NCBI GenBank assembly: GCA_903835065.1
Contig: CAILLO010000016.1
Location: 24,965 to 88,964, forward strand
Origin: an uncultured Eubacteriales bacterium
GTDB lineage: Bacteria > Bacillota > Clostridia > Saccharofermentanales > UBA5734
DNA length: 64,000 bases
Direction: 5' to 3'
Below the pieces are notes generated by a model. That model searched no databases. It was not told where the DNA came from and saw nothing but the letters and a program-made list of their open reading frames with translations. Below, piece by piece: positions 25,775-35,086 of the stretch. Each line of letters starts with the position of its first letter. The first letter of the stretch is position 1. Made by a program: the position numbers and the translations under genes.

Positions 25775-27034
25775 ATGGATGCCGTGATGCAGGCCGAACT
25801 CAAGCGTCTCTTCGAGACGAAGCTCAACCGGGCCATGCGCCTCTACCTCGAGACCTGCACGCACTGCGGCGTCTGCGTCGAGGCATGCCACGTCTGGCAG
25901 TCGATGCCGGAGTCGAAGTACACGGCCGTCGGCCGCGCGGAGATCGTCCGCAAGGTCTTCCTGAAGTACTTCTCGCTGGAAGGGCGGATCGCCCCCTGGG
26001 CCGGCGAGACGATCGAGCTCGACGACGTCGCGGTGGAGCGGTTCTACGACGCCGCCTACTCGTGCACGGGCTGCCGCCGGTGCATGGTCTACTGCCCGTT
26101 CGGCATCGACACGCAGCAGATCATGAGCATCGCCAAGCTTCTCCTCGTGGGCGCCGACAAGGAGCCCAAGCTGCTGTCCATGCTCGCCGACATGAGCATC
26201 GCCAAGGGCGAGGACGTCGAGAGCTCCTCCGCGGGCTTCGCCGAGGCGATCGCGAACCTCGAGCCCCAGGTCGAGGCACTGTACCCGACCCCGGCCGGCC
26301 GGAAGACGATTCCGCTCGGCGTCCAGAAGGCGGACGTCATGTTCGTCGGCCTGTCCGGCGCGCACTCGATCGTGCCCGCCGCCGCGATCCTCAATGCCGC
26401 CGGCATCAACTGGACCCTCAGTTCCTTCGAGGCCGTGAACTTCGGCGCGTTCATGGGCGACCCGAAGCGCACGAAGGCGATCGCCCAGCGCATCGTCGCC
26501 GAGGCCGAGCGCCTGCAGGCCAAGCGCGTCGCAATCGTCGAATGCGGCACCGCGTACCGCGTCATGAAGTACCAGACCGGGGAGCACTCCTTCGAGACCG
26601 TGGCCTTCGTGGAGCTGATCGCCAAGTACCTGAAGGGCGGCATGATCCGTCTGCGCCGCAACGTCGACAAGCGCCTGACCTACCACGACCCCTGCCAGGT
26701 CGCCCGCAACGGCGGCATCTACGAAGCCCCGCGCTTCGTGATCTCGAAGCTCGCGCAGGACTTCGTGGAACTGACCCCGAATCGCGAGTACAACTGGTGC
26801 TGCGGCGGGGGCGGCGGCCTGATCGCCATGGGCGAACTGGAGTTCCGCATGAAGTCCTCGCGCGTCAAGATGGAGCAGGTCAAGGCGACCGGCGCGGGCG
26901 CGATCTGCACGATCTGCGAAAACTGCCACACGCAGTTGACCGACCTGAACGCCCATTACGACATGGGGCTCGACGTGCATTCCCTGACCATGCTCGCGGC
27001 GCACGCGCTGGTGAAGCCGGGCGAGAAGGCCTAG
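25775..27034 (+). CDS. DsrK/HdrD-like Fe-S protein with CCG domain
   Basis: A 419-residue protein. Two 4Fe-4S ferredoxin motifs lie at the N-terminus: Cys28/31/34/38 (CTHCGVCVEAC) and Cys97/100/103/107 (CTGCRRCMVYC). The C-terminal CCG-type region has Cys307 in HDPCQVARNGG, Cys342-Cys343 in NWCCGGGGG, and Cys378/381/384 in CTICENC, the ligands of the special 4Fe-4S cluster that reduces disulfides in HdrB/HdrD and DsrK. The first CCG half is degenerate (VECGTAYR). In sulfate reducers DsrMK reduces the DsrC trisulfide; here no dsrAB or dsrC is in view, but TusA and DsrE sit in the same operon. The operon ends at the hairpin plus T-run at 27089. Confidence 0.9.
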   Translation: MDAVMQAELKRLFETKLNRAMRLYLETCTHCGVCVEACHVWQSMPESKYTAVGRAEIVRKVFLKYFSLEGRIAPWAGETIELDDVAVERFYDAAYSCTGCRRCMVYCPFGIDTQQIMSIAKLLLVGADKEPKLLSMLADMSIAKGEDVESSSAGFAEAIANLEPQVEALYPTPAGRKTIPLGVQKADVMFVGLSGAHSIVPAAAILNAAGINWTLSSFEAVNFGAFMGDPKRTKAIAQRIVAEAERLQAKRVAIVECGTAYRVMKYQTGEHSFETVAFVELIAKYLKGGMIRLRRNVDKRLTYHDPCQVARNGGIYEAPRFVISKLAQDFVELTPNREYNWCCGGGGGLIAMGELEFRMKSSRVKMEQVKATGAGAICTICENCHTQLTDLNAHYDMGLDVHSLTMLAAHALVKPGEKA

Positions 27035-27059
27035 ACGGGCGGGGATCCGTCACGGCTTC

Positions 27060-27081
27060 GCGACCTGCATCCACAGGTCGC
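27060..27081 (+). other. Hairpin upstream of the terminator
   Basis: GCGACCTG-catcca-CAGGTCGC, an 8-bp perfect stem immediately before the intrinsic terminator. Possibly protects the operon transcript's 3' end. Confidence 0.5.
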
Positions 27082-27088
27082 GGCGATC

Positions 27089-27118
27089 GGCCCGGTCCGC
27101 ACGACCGGGCCTTTTTTC
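27089..27118 (+). terminator. Intrinsic terminator of the DsrE-TusA-DsrMK-like operon
   Basis: GGCCCGGTC-cgcac-GACCGGGCC followed by TTTTTT. The most typical rho-independent terminator in the window. Confidence 0.9.
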
Positions 27119-27159
27119 GCCATGGCCGTTCCCGGTTCCCATTCTACGGGGCGGTGCGC

Positions 27160-27165
27160 TATAAT
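27160..27165 (+). promoter_or_regulatory. TATAAT -10 of the aminotransferase-htpG operon
   Basis: A perfect TATAAT, 36 bases before the GTG start at 27201, right after the terminator of the previous operon. Confidence 0.5.
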
Positions 27166-27200
27166 CGACACGTCCATTCTTCAAGGAGGTGCCAACGACC

Positions 27201-28073
27201 GTGGGATACCCGCTGCTCGAGGAGAACGTCGGCCGCTACGTCTGCGTCAACGGCACGCTCGTCGATTCGGAGGGTCTCGCGGGGCTCGCCCTGCGCACGC
27301 CCGTCGACGACGACGCGGTGTACGAGGTGATCCGCGTCGTGGACGGCGTCCCGCTGTTCTGGGAAGACCACCTCGCCCGCCTTTCCGCTTCGCTCCACTC
27401 CGCCGGCCTGCCCCAGGTCGACCCGTCCGCGCTGGCGCACGACGCCGCGCTCCTGGTCCGCGAACTGCCGCTCGCCGTCGGCAACCTCCGCGTCGTCGCG
27501 ACCGAGTCGATGCGCGTGATGCACCAGCGCAAGCATGCCTACCCGGCCGAGGAGACCTACTGGAACGGCGTGGCCGTCGGCACGATGGCCTGGGACCGCG
27601 TCAAGCCCGGCGAGAAGGCCGTGCGCCCGGACTACAAGAAGGCCGTGGCCGCCAAGCTCGCCCAAAGCGGCCCGTTCGGCCGATACTACGAGACCCTGCT
27701 CGTCTCCTCCGACGGCCGCGTGACCGAGGGCAGCCGCTCGAACGCCTTCTTCCTCGACCGCGCCACCGGAATCCTGCGCACGACACCCGATGCCGACGTG
27801 CTGCTGGGTGTCACGCGCCGCCACGTGCTGGAGGCCGTGCGCCGCGCCGGAGTCCCGCTCCGCCAGGATGCCGCGACCGCATCCGACGTCCTGGCCGGCC
27901 GATACGCCGCCGTCTTCCTGACGGGCACGTCGATCGGCGTCCTGCCGGTCTCTTCCATCGAGGGCAGGGCGCTCGCCTCCGCGCGCGACGAGACGATCGC
28001 CCGCATCCGCACCGAATACGACCGGATCGTCAGCGAATACATCCGAGATCACAGAGGAGGTCCGACCCCATGA
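27201..28073 (+). CDS. Class IV aminotransferase (branched-chain / D-amino acid / aminodeoxychorismate lyase family)
   Basis: A 290-residue PLP enzyme of fold type IV. VNGTLVDSE and YEVIRVVDGVPLFWEDHLARL are the typical N-terminal pattern; RPDYKKAVAAKLAQ is where the catalytic lysine is expected; VTEGSRSNAFFLD contains the PLP-binding Glu and Ser; and FLTGTSIGVLPV is the C-terminal phosphate loop. Paralogues (IlvE, DAAT, PabC) cannot be told apart with certainty. I set the start at the GTG at 27201, since AAGGAGG at 27183 then has a proper spacing; the in-frame GTG at 27189 would sit inside that site. The stop overlaps the htpG start (ATGA). Confidence 0.82.
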   Translation: MGYPLLEENVGRYVCVNGTLVDSEGLAGLALRTPVDDDAVYEVIRVVDGVPLFWEDHLARLSASLHSAGLPQVDPSALAHDAALLVRELPLAVGNLRVVATESMRVMHQRKHAYPAEETYWNGVAVGTMAWDRVKPGEKAVRPDYKKAVAAKLAQSGPFGRYYETLLVSSDGRVTEGSRSNAFFLDRATGILRTTPDADVLLGVTRRHVLEAVRRAGVPLRQDAATASDVLAGRYAAVFLTGTSIGVLPVSSIEGRALASARDETIARIRTEYDRIVSEYIRDHRGGPTP

Positions 28074-29992
28074 AACAGGAAAAGGGCACCGTTTCCGTCC
28101 GCACCGAGAACATCTTCCCGATCATCCGCAAGTGGCTCTACTCCGACCACGACATCTTCCTGCGCGAGCTCGTGTCGAACGCGGCGGACGCCCTGAGCAA
28201 GATGAAGAGGCTCGCGACACTGGGCGAGGCGGCGGTGCCGGAGGGGACCGTCTACTGCATCGACGTCGTCGAGGACATGGAGAAGGGCACGTTGTCCTTC
28301 ACCGACAACGGCATCGGGATGACCCCGGACGAGGTCCGCAAGTACATCAACGAAATCGCCTTCTCGGGCGCCGTGGACTTCGTCGAGAAGTACAAGGACG
28401 CGTCGGCGGAGAGCTCCGGCATCATCGGCCACTTCGGCCTCGGCTTCTACTCGGCGTTCATGGTGTCCGACCGCGTGCGCATCGACACGCTGTCCTTCCA
28501 GGACGGCGCCGAAGCGGCGCGCTGGGAGAGCGAGAACGGCACCGAGTACGAGATGGGTTCGTCCGACCGCACCGAGCGTGGCACGACCGTGACGCTGTTC
28601 CTGTCCGAGGAGGGGAAGGCGCTGCTCGAGCCGGGCAAGGCGCGCAGCGTGCTCGAGAAGTACTGCTCCTTCATGCCATACCCGATCCACCTCGACGGCG
28701 CCGAGGAGCCGATCAACGACACGTCGCCGCTCTGGCTCAAGAACCCCAAGGAGTGCACGGACGAGGAATACCGCGCGTTCTACCGCAAGGCGTTCTCGGA
28801 CTACCGGGAGCCCCTGTTCTGGATCCACCTGAACCTGGACTATCCCTTCAGCCTCAAGGGCATCCTGTACTTCCCGCCGCTCGAGAACGTCTACGAGACG
28901 CTCGAGGGCCGCATCAAGCTCTACTACAACCAGGTTTTCGTGGCGGACAACATCAAGGAAGTGATTCCCGAGTTCCTGTTCCTGCTGAAGGGCTGCATCG
29001 ACTGCCCGGACCTGCCCCTGAACGTATCGCGCAGCTTCCTGCAGAACGACGGGTACGTCCAGAAGCTGTCGACGCATATCGTGCGCAAGGTGTCGGACAA
29101 ACTGACGGCGCTGTTCGAGACGTCGCGCGCCGAGTACGAGGGATTCTGGCCCGACATCGGGCCGTTCGTGAAATACGGCTGCCTGCGAGAGGACAAGTTC
29201 TACGACCGCATGAAGGACGCCCTTCTCTACAAGACGACCGACGGGACCTTCACGACGCTCGACGCGTATCTCGAGGCCAACAAGGAGAAAGCGCCGGTGA
29301 AGGTCTGGTACACCGTGGACGCCACGAAGCAGGGGAGCTACCTGAAGATGGCGGCCTCGCGCGGCATCGGCGTCGTCGTGATGGACCACGAGCTCGACAA
29401 CCCGTTCATGAGCATGATCGAATACAAGCACGGGAAGGTGCATTTCCAGCGCATCGACTCGGAACTGTCGGGCGAGGCCGCGGACAAGGAGTCCGTCGAC
29501 CGCTTGGCGCGCCTGTTCCGCGAGGCGGCCCGCGACGAGAAGCTCGACGTGCAGGTCCGTTCGCTGGGCGCGGACGGGCTGCCCGCGATGCTGACGGAGT
29601 CCGAGCAGTCGCGGCGCATGCAGGAGATGAGGAAGCAGTTCGAGGAGCAGCGCCGGAGGACGGCCGCGAAGGCGAAGAAGTCCGGCGAGGGCGCCGCGGC
29701 CGGGGCCGAGAGTGAAGACGACGCGGACCCGTTCGCGGACGGGAAGATCGACGAGCTGTTCCCGCTGGAGCGCCAGCTGGTGCTGAACCACGACAGCGCA
29801 CTCGTGAGGCGGCTGGAGCTGCTGGCGGAGCTGCCGGGCAAGCGGGAGGACGCGCACGAGGTGGCGATGCACCTTTACGACCTGGCCCGCCTCGGGCACG
29901 GGTCGCTGGCGGCGGCGGAGATGCACGCGTTCCTGGAACGCAGCGTGAAGTTGCTGGAGAAGGCCGCGGACGGCCTTCGGCAGGAAGGCTGA
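28070..29992 (+). CDS. htpG: HtpG molecular chaperone (bacterial Hsp90)
   Basis: A 640-residue protein. The N-terminal GHKL ATPase has ELVSNAADAL (the Mg/ATP Glu and Asn), LSFTDNGIGMTPDE, and the lid GIIGHFGLGFYSAFMV. The middle and C-terminal domains follow with normal length. A charged Lys/Ala/Glu/Asp-rich segment (about residues 525-560, AAKAKKSGEGAAAG) splits the C-terminal part and is longer than in E. coli HtpG. AGAGGAGG precedes the ATG at 28070, which overlaps the aminotransferase stop; a far longer open frame to the left is the shadow of that gene. No CIRCE or other heat-shock operator is visible at the operon promoter. Confidence 0.96.
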   Translation: MKQEKGTVSVRTENIFPIIRKWLYSDHDIFLRELVSNAADALSKMKRLATLGEAAVPEGTVYCIDVVEDMEKGTLSFTDNGIGMTPDEVRKYINEIAFSGAVDFVEKYKDASAESSGIIGHFGLGFYSAFMVSDRVRIDTLSFQDGAEAARWESENGTEYEMGSSDRTERGTTVTLFLSEEGKALLEPGKARSVLEKYCSFMPYPIHLDGAEEPINDTSPLWLKNPKECTDEEYRAFYRKAFSDYREPLFWIHLNLDYPFSLKGILYFPPLENVYETLEGRIKLYYNQVFVADNIKEVIPEFLFLLKGCIDCPDLPLNVSRSFLQNDGYVQKLSTHIVRKVSDKLTALFETSRAEYEGFWPDIGPFVKYGCLREDKFYDRMKDALLYKTTDGTFTTLDAYLEANKEKAPVKVWYTVDATKQGSYLKMAASRGIGVVVMDHELDNPFMSMIEYKHGKVHFQRIDSELSGEAADKESVDRLARLFREAARDEKLDVQVRSLGADGLPAMLTESEQSRRMQEMRKQFEEQRRRTAAKAKKSGEGAAAGAESEDDADPFADGKIDELFPLERQLVLNHDSALVRRLELLAELPGKREDAHEVAMHLYDLARLGHGSLAAAEMHAFLERSVKLLEKAADGLRQEG

Positions 29993-30005
29993 AAAGACGG
30001 ACGAG

Positions 30006-30045
30006 CGAGGGCGCGCGGGGGAGGACCTCCGCGCGCCTCGGTTTT
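30006..30045 (+). terminator. Hairpin with short T-run between htpG and purL
   Basis: CGAGG(G)CGCGCGG pairs with CCGCGCGCCTCG with one bulged G, followed by GTTTTC. It ends a few bases before the purL ribosome site, so it may act as terminator for htpG or as a leader structure of purL. Confidence 0.6.
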
Positions 30046-30058
30046 CGGGGAGGTCGGG

Positions 30059-33000
30059 ATGGGCAAGACCGGGAATGTGCGCCGGCTGTATGTGGAAAAG
30101 CGCGCGGGATTCGAGGTCGAGGCGGAGGGCCTCCTGCACGACCTCACGGTCGGGCTGGGCGCGAAGAGCCTCGCGAAGGTGCGCGTGCTCAACCGATACG
30201 ACGTGTCCGGCCTGTCGGACGAAGAGTTCGCGAAGGCGCGCGGCCTCGTGTTCTCGGAACCCATGGTCGACGCAGTGCATGACGAGGCGGTCGACCTGTC
30301 CGACGCGGCGGCGGTCGTCGCCGTGGAGCCGCTGCCGGGGCAGTACGACCAGCGCGCGGATTCGGCGGCGCAGTGCGTGCAGATCCTGACCTGCGGAGAG
30401 CGTCCGCTGGTGCGCACGGCGCGCGTGGTGGCCCTGTACGGGGAGGTCGACGACGCGTGGCGGCGGAGGATCGAAGGCTACCTGATCAACCCGGTCGAGA
30501 GCCGCCGGGCCGCGGAGGAGAAACCCGCGACGCTGGAGCAGGCGCTGCCGCCGCCGGAGGACGTGCCCGTGGCGGGCGGATTCCGCGGGCTGCCGGACTA
30601 CGGTCTCGAAACGATGCGCAAGGCGTGGGGCTTCGCGATGAGCCTCGACGACCTCGCGTTCTGCCAGAAGCATTTCCGCGCCGAGGGGCGCGACCCGACC
30701 GAGACCGAGCTGCGCGTGCTCGACACGTACTGGTCCGACCACTGCCGGCACACGACCTTCCTGACGCGCATCGAGGACGTCGCGTTCGAACCGTCGATCG
30801 GAGGCGCGGGGGAGGATCCGGGCCATCCCGGCGGATTCGCCGCGTTCCTGCGCGACGTGCACGAGGACTACCGGGCGACGCGCCGCGTGCTGTACGCGGG
30901 ACGCCTCGAGCAGAGGCCCGAGTGCCTGATGGACCTCGCCACGATCGCCATGAAGAAGCTGCGCCAAGACGGCCTGCTGGCCGACCTCGACGAGTCCGAG
31001 GAGATCAACGCCTGCAGCCTGCGCGCCACGGTCGAAGTGGACGGGAAGCCGCAGGACTGGCTCGTCATGTTCAAGAACGAGACGCACAACCACCCGACGG
31101 AGATCGAGCCGTTCGGCGGCGCGGCGACCTGTCTCGGCGGCGCGATCCGCGACCCGCTGTCCGGGCGCTCGTACGTCTACCAGGCGATGCGCGTGACCGG
31201 TGCCGCCGACCCGCGGACGCCGTTCGACAGGACGCTGCCGGGCAAGTTGCCCCAGCGGCGCATCACCGTTGGCGCGGCGGCGGGCTACAGTTCCTACGGG
31301 AACCAGATCGGCCTCGCGACGGGTCTGGTCGACGAGGTCTACCACCCCGGGTACGTGGCCAAGCACATGGAGATCGGCGCGGTGATCGCGGCGGCTCCGG
31401 CGGCCAACGTGGTGCGCGAGCGGCCGCGGCCGGGCGACCGCATCGTGCTGCTGGGCGGCCGGACGGGGCGCGACGGCATCGGCGGCGCGACGGGCTCCTC
31501 GAAGGAGCACGACGAGTCGTCGGTCGAGACCGCCGCGAGCGAAGTGCAGAAGGGGAATCCCCCGACCGAGCGCAAGATCCAGCGCCTGTTCCGCGACCCG
31601 GACGTGTCGCGCCGCATCCGCCGCTGCAACGACTTCGGCGCGGGCGGCGTGTGCGTGGCGGTGGGCGAGCTCGCCGAGGGCCTGCGCATCGACCTCGACC
31701 GCGTGACGCGCAAGTACGAGGGCCTCTCGGGCACCGAGATCGCGATCTCCGAGTCGCAGGAGCGGATGGCGGTGGTGCTGGCACCCGAGGACGTGGCGCC
31801 GTTCCTGGCCGCCGCGCGCCGCGAGAACCTCGAGGCGAACGAAGTCGCGGAGGTGGTGGCGGAGCCGCGCATGACCATGGTGTGGCGCGGGCGGACGCTG
31901 GTCGACCTGCCACGCGATTTCGTCGACTCGAACGGCGCCCCGTCGCGCACGGCCGTGAAGGTGGCCGCGCCGGACGATGCGGGCGGGTATTTCACGGCGG
32001 TGCACCCGGACGCGGCAGCGGCCGGGGACGGGGCGGGGTTCGCGGCGCGCCTGGCGGGCGTGCTGGGCGGCCTCGCGGGCGGCTCGCGGCGCGGGCTGGC
32101 CGAGCGGTTCGACGCGACGATCGGCGCGGGCTCCGTGCTCATGCCCTTCGGCGGCAAGCGCCAGCTGACGCCCGAGGAGGGCATGGCGGCCCGGATTCCC
32201 GTGCTCGACGGCGAGACCGACGACTGCACCCTGATGACATACGGCTTCGACCCGTTCCTTTCCTCGCGCAGTCCCTTCCATGGCGCCGTCTACGCCGTCG
32301 TCGAATCGCTCGCGCGCATCGCCGCGCTGGGCGGCGACCCCGCGAAGGCGCGCCTGACGCTGCAGGAGTACTTCCCGAAGACCGGCCCCGACCCGGCGCG
32401 CTGGGGTGCCCCGTTCGCCGCGCTGCTCGGCGCGTACCACGCGCAGACGAAGCTCGGCGTGCCCGCCATCGGCGGCAAGGACAGCATGTCCGGCACGTTT
32501 CGAGACCTCGACGTGCCGCCGACGCTGGTTTCGTTCGCCGTCGCCCTGTCGAAGGCGTCGTGCACGACCGGCGCGGCCTTCACGGCGCCGCACCGGACCG
32601 TCTGGCATGTGCCCGTCCCGCAGGGCCCCTTCGGACTTCCGGACCTCGACCGGTATCGCGAAGTGCTGTCCGCGGTGGCGCGCCTCCAGGCGACCGGCGC
32701 TGTGACCGCCGCCGCGACGGTGCGTTCGACCGGCGTGGCCGCGACCGTGGCCCGCATGGCCTTCGGCAACGGAGTCGGCTTCCGGTTCCTTTCCCCTGCG
32801 GAGGGCGGTCGGATCTCCGGCGACGCGCTGTTCACGCCGGGCAACGGCGGTCTCGTGCTCGAGATGCGCGGCCTCAATCGGACCCTGCCCTGCAGCGACG
32901 CCTTTGACGCGCTCGAGGAGATCGGGGCGTACCGGCTCGGGGCGACGACCGAAGAGCCGCGCATCGCCACGAGCGATGGCGGGTCGATCGGACTCGCCGA

Positions 33001-33961
33001 GGCTCTCGCGGCCTTCGAATCGCCGTTGTCGGATGTGTTCCCGACGCAGGCCGCGCATGGCGTAGCCGTCTCCACGGACTTCCCCGACGCGCCGGCGCCC
33101 GCTCGCGCCGACGACCCCCGCCGGTCGCCGGCGGTGCATCTCCGCGCCCCCCGACCTCGCGTCTTCATCCCCGTGTTCCCCGGCACGAACTGCGAGTACG
33201 ACTCGGCGCGCGCCTTCGTCCGCGCCGGCGCCGAACCCGACGTCTTCGTGCTGCGCAACCTCGACCGCGCCGACATCGAGGCGTCGATGAAGGAGATGGC
33301 CGAGCGCATCGGCAGGGCGCAGATGGTCATGCTGCCGGGCGGCTTCAGCGGCGGCGACGAGCCCGACGGATCGGGCAAGTTCATCGCGACGGCCTTCCGA
33401 AATCCCTTCGTCGCGGACGCGACGATGGCCCTCCTGCACAATCGGGACGGGCTGGTCCTCGGCATCTGCAACGGCTTCCAGGCGCTCGTGAAGCTCGGCC
33501 TGGTGCCGTACGGCGAGATCCGCGACCTGACCGCCTCCGACCCGACGCTGACGTTCAATTCGATCGGCCGGCATGTCTCGCGCTACGTGCGCACCCGCGT
33601 CCAGAGCGCGACGTCGCCCTGGCTGGCGCGTTGCGCGCCCGGAGACCTGCACTGGATCCCCGTCTCGCACGGAGAGGGCCGGTTCTTCGCGGGTGACGCC
33701 CAGACCCGTGCGCTGTTCGCCGCGGGACAGGTCGCGACGCGCTATGTGGACGAGGCGGGGCGGCCGACCGGCGACCCGCGCTTCAACCCGAACGGGTCCG
33801 TGGAGGCAGTGGAAGGCATCACGAGCCCCGACGGCCGCGTGTTGGGCAAGATGGGCCACTCCGAGAGGCGCGGGACGAACCTCGTGCGCAACCTCGGCGG
33901 CGTCCCGGAGGATTTCGACCAACACCTGTTCGAGGCCGGCACCGCGTACTTCGCCGGCTGA
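30059..33961 (+). CDS. purL: Phosphoribosylformylglycinamidine synthase, long single-chain type
   Basis: A 1300-residue enzyme of purine synthesis step 4, converting FGAR, ATP and glutamine into FGAM. It opens with VRRLYVEKRAGFEVEAEG, typical of the Clostridium/Bacteroides long clade. FKNETHNHPTEIEPFGGA is the ATP/metal site of the first synthase half, and GVPAIGGKDSMSG lies in the second. The C-terminal glutaminase has the nucleophile in GICNGFQAL, PGTNCEYDSA at its start, and SHGEGRFF with the catalytic His. GGGAGG precedes the ATG. No purine genes are adjacent, so it is a stand-alone gene here. The very long intact frame argues that the underlying sequence is generally accurate. Confidence 0.96.
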   Translation: MGKTGNVRRLYVEKRAGFEVEAEGLLHDLTVGLGAKSLAKVRVLNRYDVSGLSDEEFAKARGLVFSEPMVDAVHDEAVDLSDAAAVVAVEPLPGQYDQRADSAAQCVQILTCGERPLVRTARVVALYGEVDDAWRRRIEGYLINPVESRRAAEEKPATLEQALPPPEDVPVAGGFRGLPDYGLETMRKAWGFAMSLDDLAFCQKHFRAEGRDPTETELRVLDTYWSDHCRHTTFLTRIEDVAFEPSIGGAGEDPGHPGGFAAFLRDVHEDYRATRRVLYAGRLEQRPECLMDLATIAMKKLRQDGLLADLDESEEINACSLRATVEVDGKPQDWLVMFKNETHNHPTEIEPFGGAATCLGGAIRDPLSGRSYVYQAMRVTGAADPRTPFDRTLPGKLPQRRITVGAAAGYSSYGNQIGLATGLVDEVYHPGYVAKHMEIGAVIAAAPAANVVRERPRPGDRIVLLGGRTGRDGIGGATGSSKEHDESSVETAASEVQKGNPPTERKIQRLFRDPDVSRRIRRCNDFGAGGVCVAVGELAEGLRIDLDRVTRKYEGLSGTEIAISESQERMAVVLAPEDVAPFLAAARRENLEANEVAEVVAEPRMTMVWRGRTLVDLPRDFVDSNGAPSRTAVKVAAPDDAGGYFTAVHPDAAAAGDGAGFAARLAGVLGGLAGGSRRGLAERFDATIGAGSVLMPFGGKRQLTPEEGMAARIPVLDGETDDCTLMTYGFDPFLSSRSPFHGAVYAVVESLARIAALGGDPAKARLTLQEYFPKTGPDPARWGAPFAALLGAYHAQTKLGVPAIGGKDSMSGTFRDLDVPPTLVSFAVALSKASCTTGAAFTAPHRTVWHVPVPQGPFGLPDLDRYREVLSAVARLQATGAVTAAATVRSTGVAATVARMAFGNGVGFRFLSPAEGGRISGDALFTPGNGGLVLEMRGLNRTLPCSDAFDALEEIGAYRLGATTEEPRIATSDGGSIGLAEALAAFESPLSDVFPTQAAHGVAVSTDFPDAPAPARADDPRRSPAVHLRAPRPRVFIPVFPGTNCEYDSARAFVRAGAEPDVFVLRNLDRADIEASMKEMAERIGRAQMVMLPGGFSGGDEPDGSGKFIATAFRNPFVADATMALLHNRDGLVLGICNGFQALVKLGLVPYGEIRDLTASDPTLTFNSIGRHVSRYVRTRVQSATSPWLARCAPGDLHWIPVSHGEGRFFAGDAQTRALFAAGQVATRYVDEAGRPTGDPRFNPNGSVEAVEGITSPDGRVLGKMGHSERRGTNLVRNLGGVPEDFDQHLFEAGTAYFAG

Positions 33962-34039
33962 TTTCTCCGGCCGTTTGTCGCGACTTGTCCCGGTTCGGCC
34001 GCCGACCGTCGGTTTCCGGGCCATCCGTCGCTCTCGCCG

Positions 34040-34055
34040 CCCCATTACGATGGGG
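34040..34055 (+). promoter_or_regulatory. Small hairpin directly upstream of a ribosome binding site
   Basis: CCCCAT-tacg-ATGGGG ends two bases before the GTGAGGTG ribosome site of the secreted-protein gene at 34070. It could modulate initiation. Confidence 0.35.
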
Positions 34056-34069
34056 GTGAGGTGATGCCC

Positions 34070-35086
34070 ATGCGCAGACAGAACGGTCCTTCCACCCTCC
34101 TCCGCCGCATGCCCCGGTTCCGCCGCGCGCTCCGCCACTTGCGCGCCTTCGCCGCGTCGAGCCGCCGTGCCGCCTCCCGCAGGGGCGCGCCCGCGCGCCT
34201 CGCGCTCGCCGTCCTGCTCGGCTCGGCGCTGTTCGCGACGCTCGCCACCGGCGGCCTGTCCGGCGCCTTCGCGGCCCCGTCCCCCGCGGCCGCGACCGCC
34301 TCGCCGGACCTATCGTCCGCCGCGTCGGGAGGCGCCCGTCCCTCGTCCGCCGCCGCGACGCCGGGCGCCCCGTCGGGTCCGCTCCCGTCCGTCCCCGCCG
34401 CATCCGTCTCCCCCGGCGCCCCCTCGGACCCCGCCGCCCCGCCCGGGCCGTCGAGCTCCGCGACCGGCGCCGCGGTGCCGCAGGGCCTTGGAGCCGGTTT
34501 CGGCACGTACTGCGGCACGAGCTCGCAGGGCGAGCGCGACCTCGCGCCGCTGCGCGCGCAGACGGCCCTGGAATCCACGGCGCTGCGCTTCGCGGACCAC
34601 CTCGACGCGCTCGTCGCGTCGCTGTCCGGCACGCCGTATGCATTCGCGGACCTGTCGCTCGACCCGTCGGCCGGAACGCGCGCGTTCGTTTTCGCTGACT
34701 CCGTCGCGGGAGCCGAGAACCTGAACGGCTACTTCTACTTCCTGTACGATCCGAACGCCTCCCGCTCCGGACTCGCCCCGCTGGTTCTGGTCGTCGACAA
34801 GCTGTTCGAGGAGGACGAGCGCGGGCGCGCGACGTCCGACCGGACCTTCGCGACGCCCGCGGTCGAGGACGCTCTGCGCGCCGCCTTCGACGCCCTGTTC
34901 GGGGCGGTCGAGGGGAAGCGGGCGGCCGACTTCGCGACGGGCATCTACCGGGCGGTCTTCTCCGCCCGCGTGGACGGTGCCCCGCCGGTCGAGACCCGCC
35001 GGTACCTCGCCCTGCCGTCGACCACCGTGGTCTTCCAGGACTCGTACATGACCTATGTGGAATTCCTCCCGGGAGGCGCGCCGTGA
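34070..35086 (+). CDS. Secreted Ala/Pro-rich protein of unknown function
   Basis: A protein of about 338 residues. An unusually long basic N-terminus (many Arg, about 40 residues) precedes a signal-peptide core (LALAVLLGSALFATLATGG) and a probable cleavage near AFAAP. A low-complexity Ala/Pro/Ser linker (about residues 75-145) leads to a globular domain of about 190 residues (CGTSSQGERDLAPLRAQTALEST ... VYMTYVEF-like end). The family is not recognised. The start is one of GTG 34061, ATG 34064 or ATG 34070; I prefer 34070 because GAGGTG then lies six bases upstream. Its stop overlaps the start of the next secreted protein (GTGA), so the two probably act together on the cell surface. Confidence 0.65.
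   Translation: MRRQNGPSTLLRRMPRFRRALRHLRAFAASSRRAASRRGAPARLALAVLLGSALFATLATGGLSGAFAAPSPAAATASPDLSSAASGGARPSSAAATPGAPSGPLPSVPAASVSPGAPSDPAAPPGPSSSATGAAVPQGLGAGFGTYCGTSSQGERDLAPLRAQTALESTALRFADHLDALVASLSGTPYAFADLSLDPSAGTRAFVFADSVAGAENLNGYFYFLYDPNASRSGLAPLVLVVDKLFEEDERGRATSDRTFATPAVEDALRAAFDALFGAVEGKRAADFATGIYRAVFSARVDGAPPVETRRYLALPSTTVVFQDSYMTYVEFLPGGAP

Noticed and set aside
28049-34138. A 2029-codon open frame on the minus strand
   Set aside because: It lies antisense to htpG and purL, both unmistakable. Its composition (Arg, Gly, Ala, His-rich, no motifs) is that of a mirror frame in GC-rich coding DNA.
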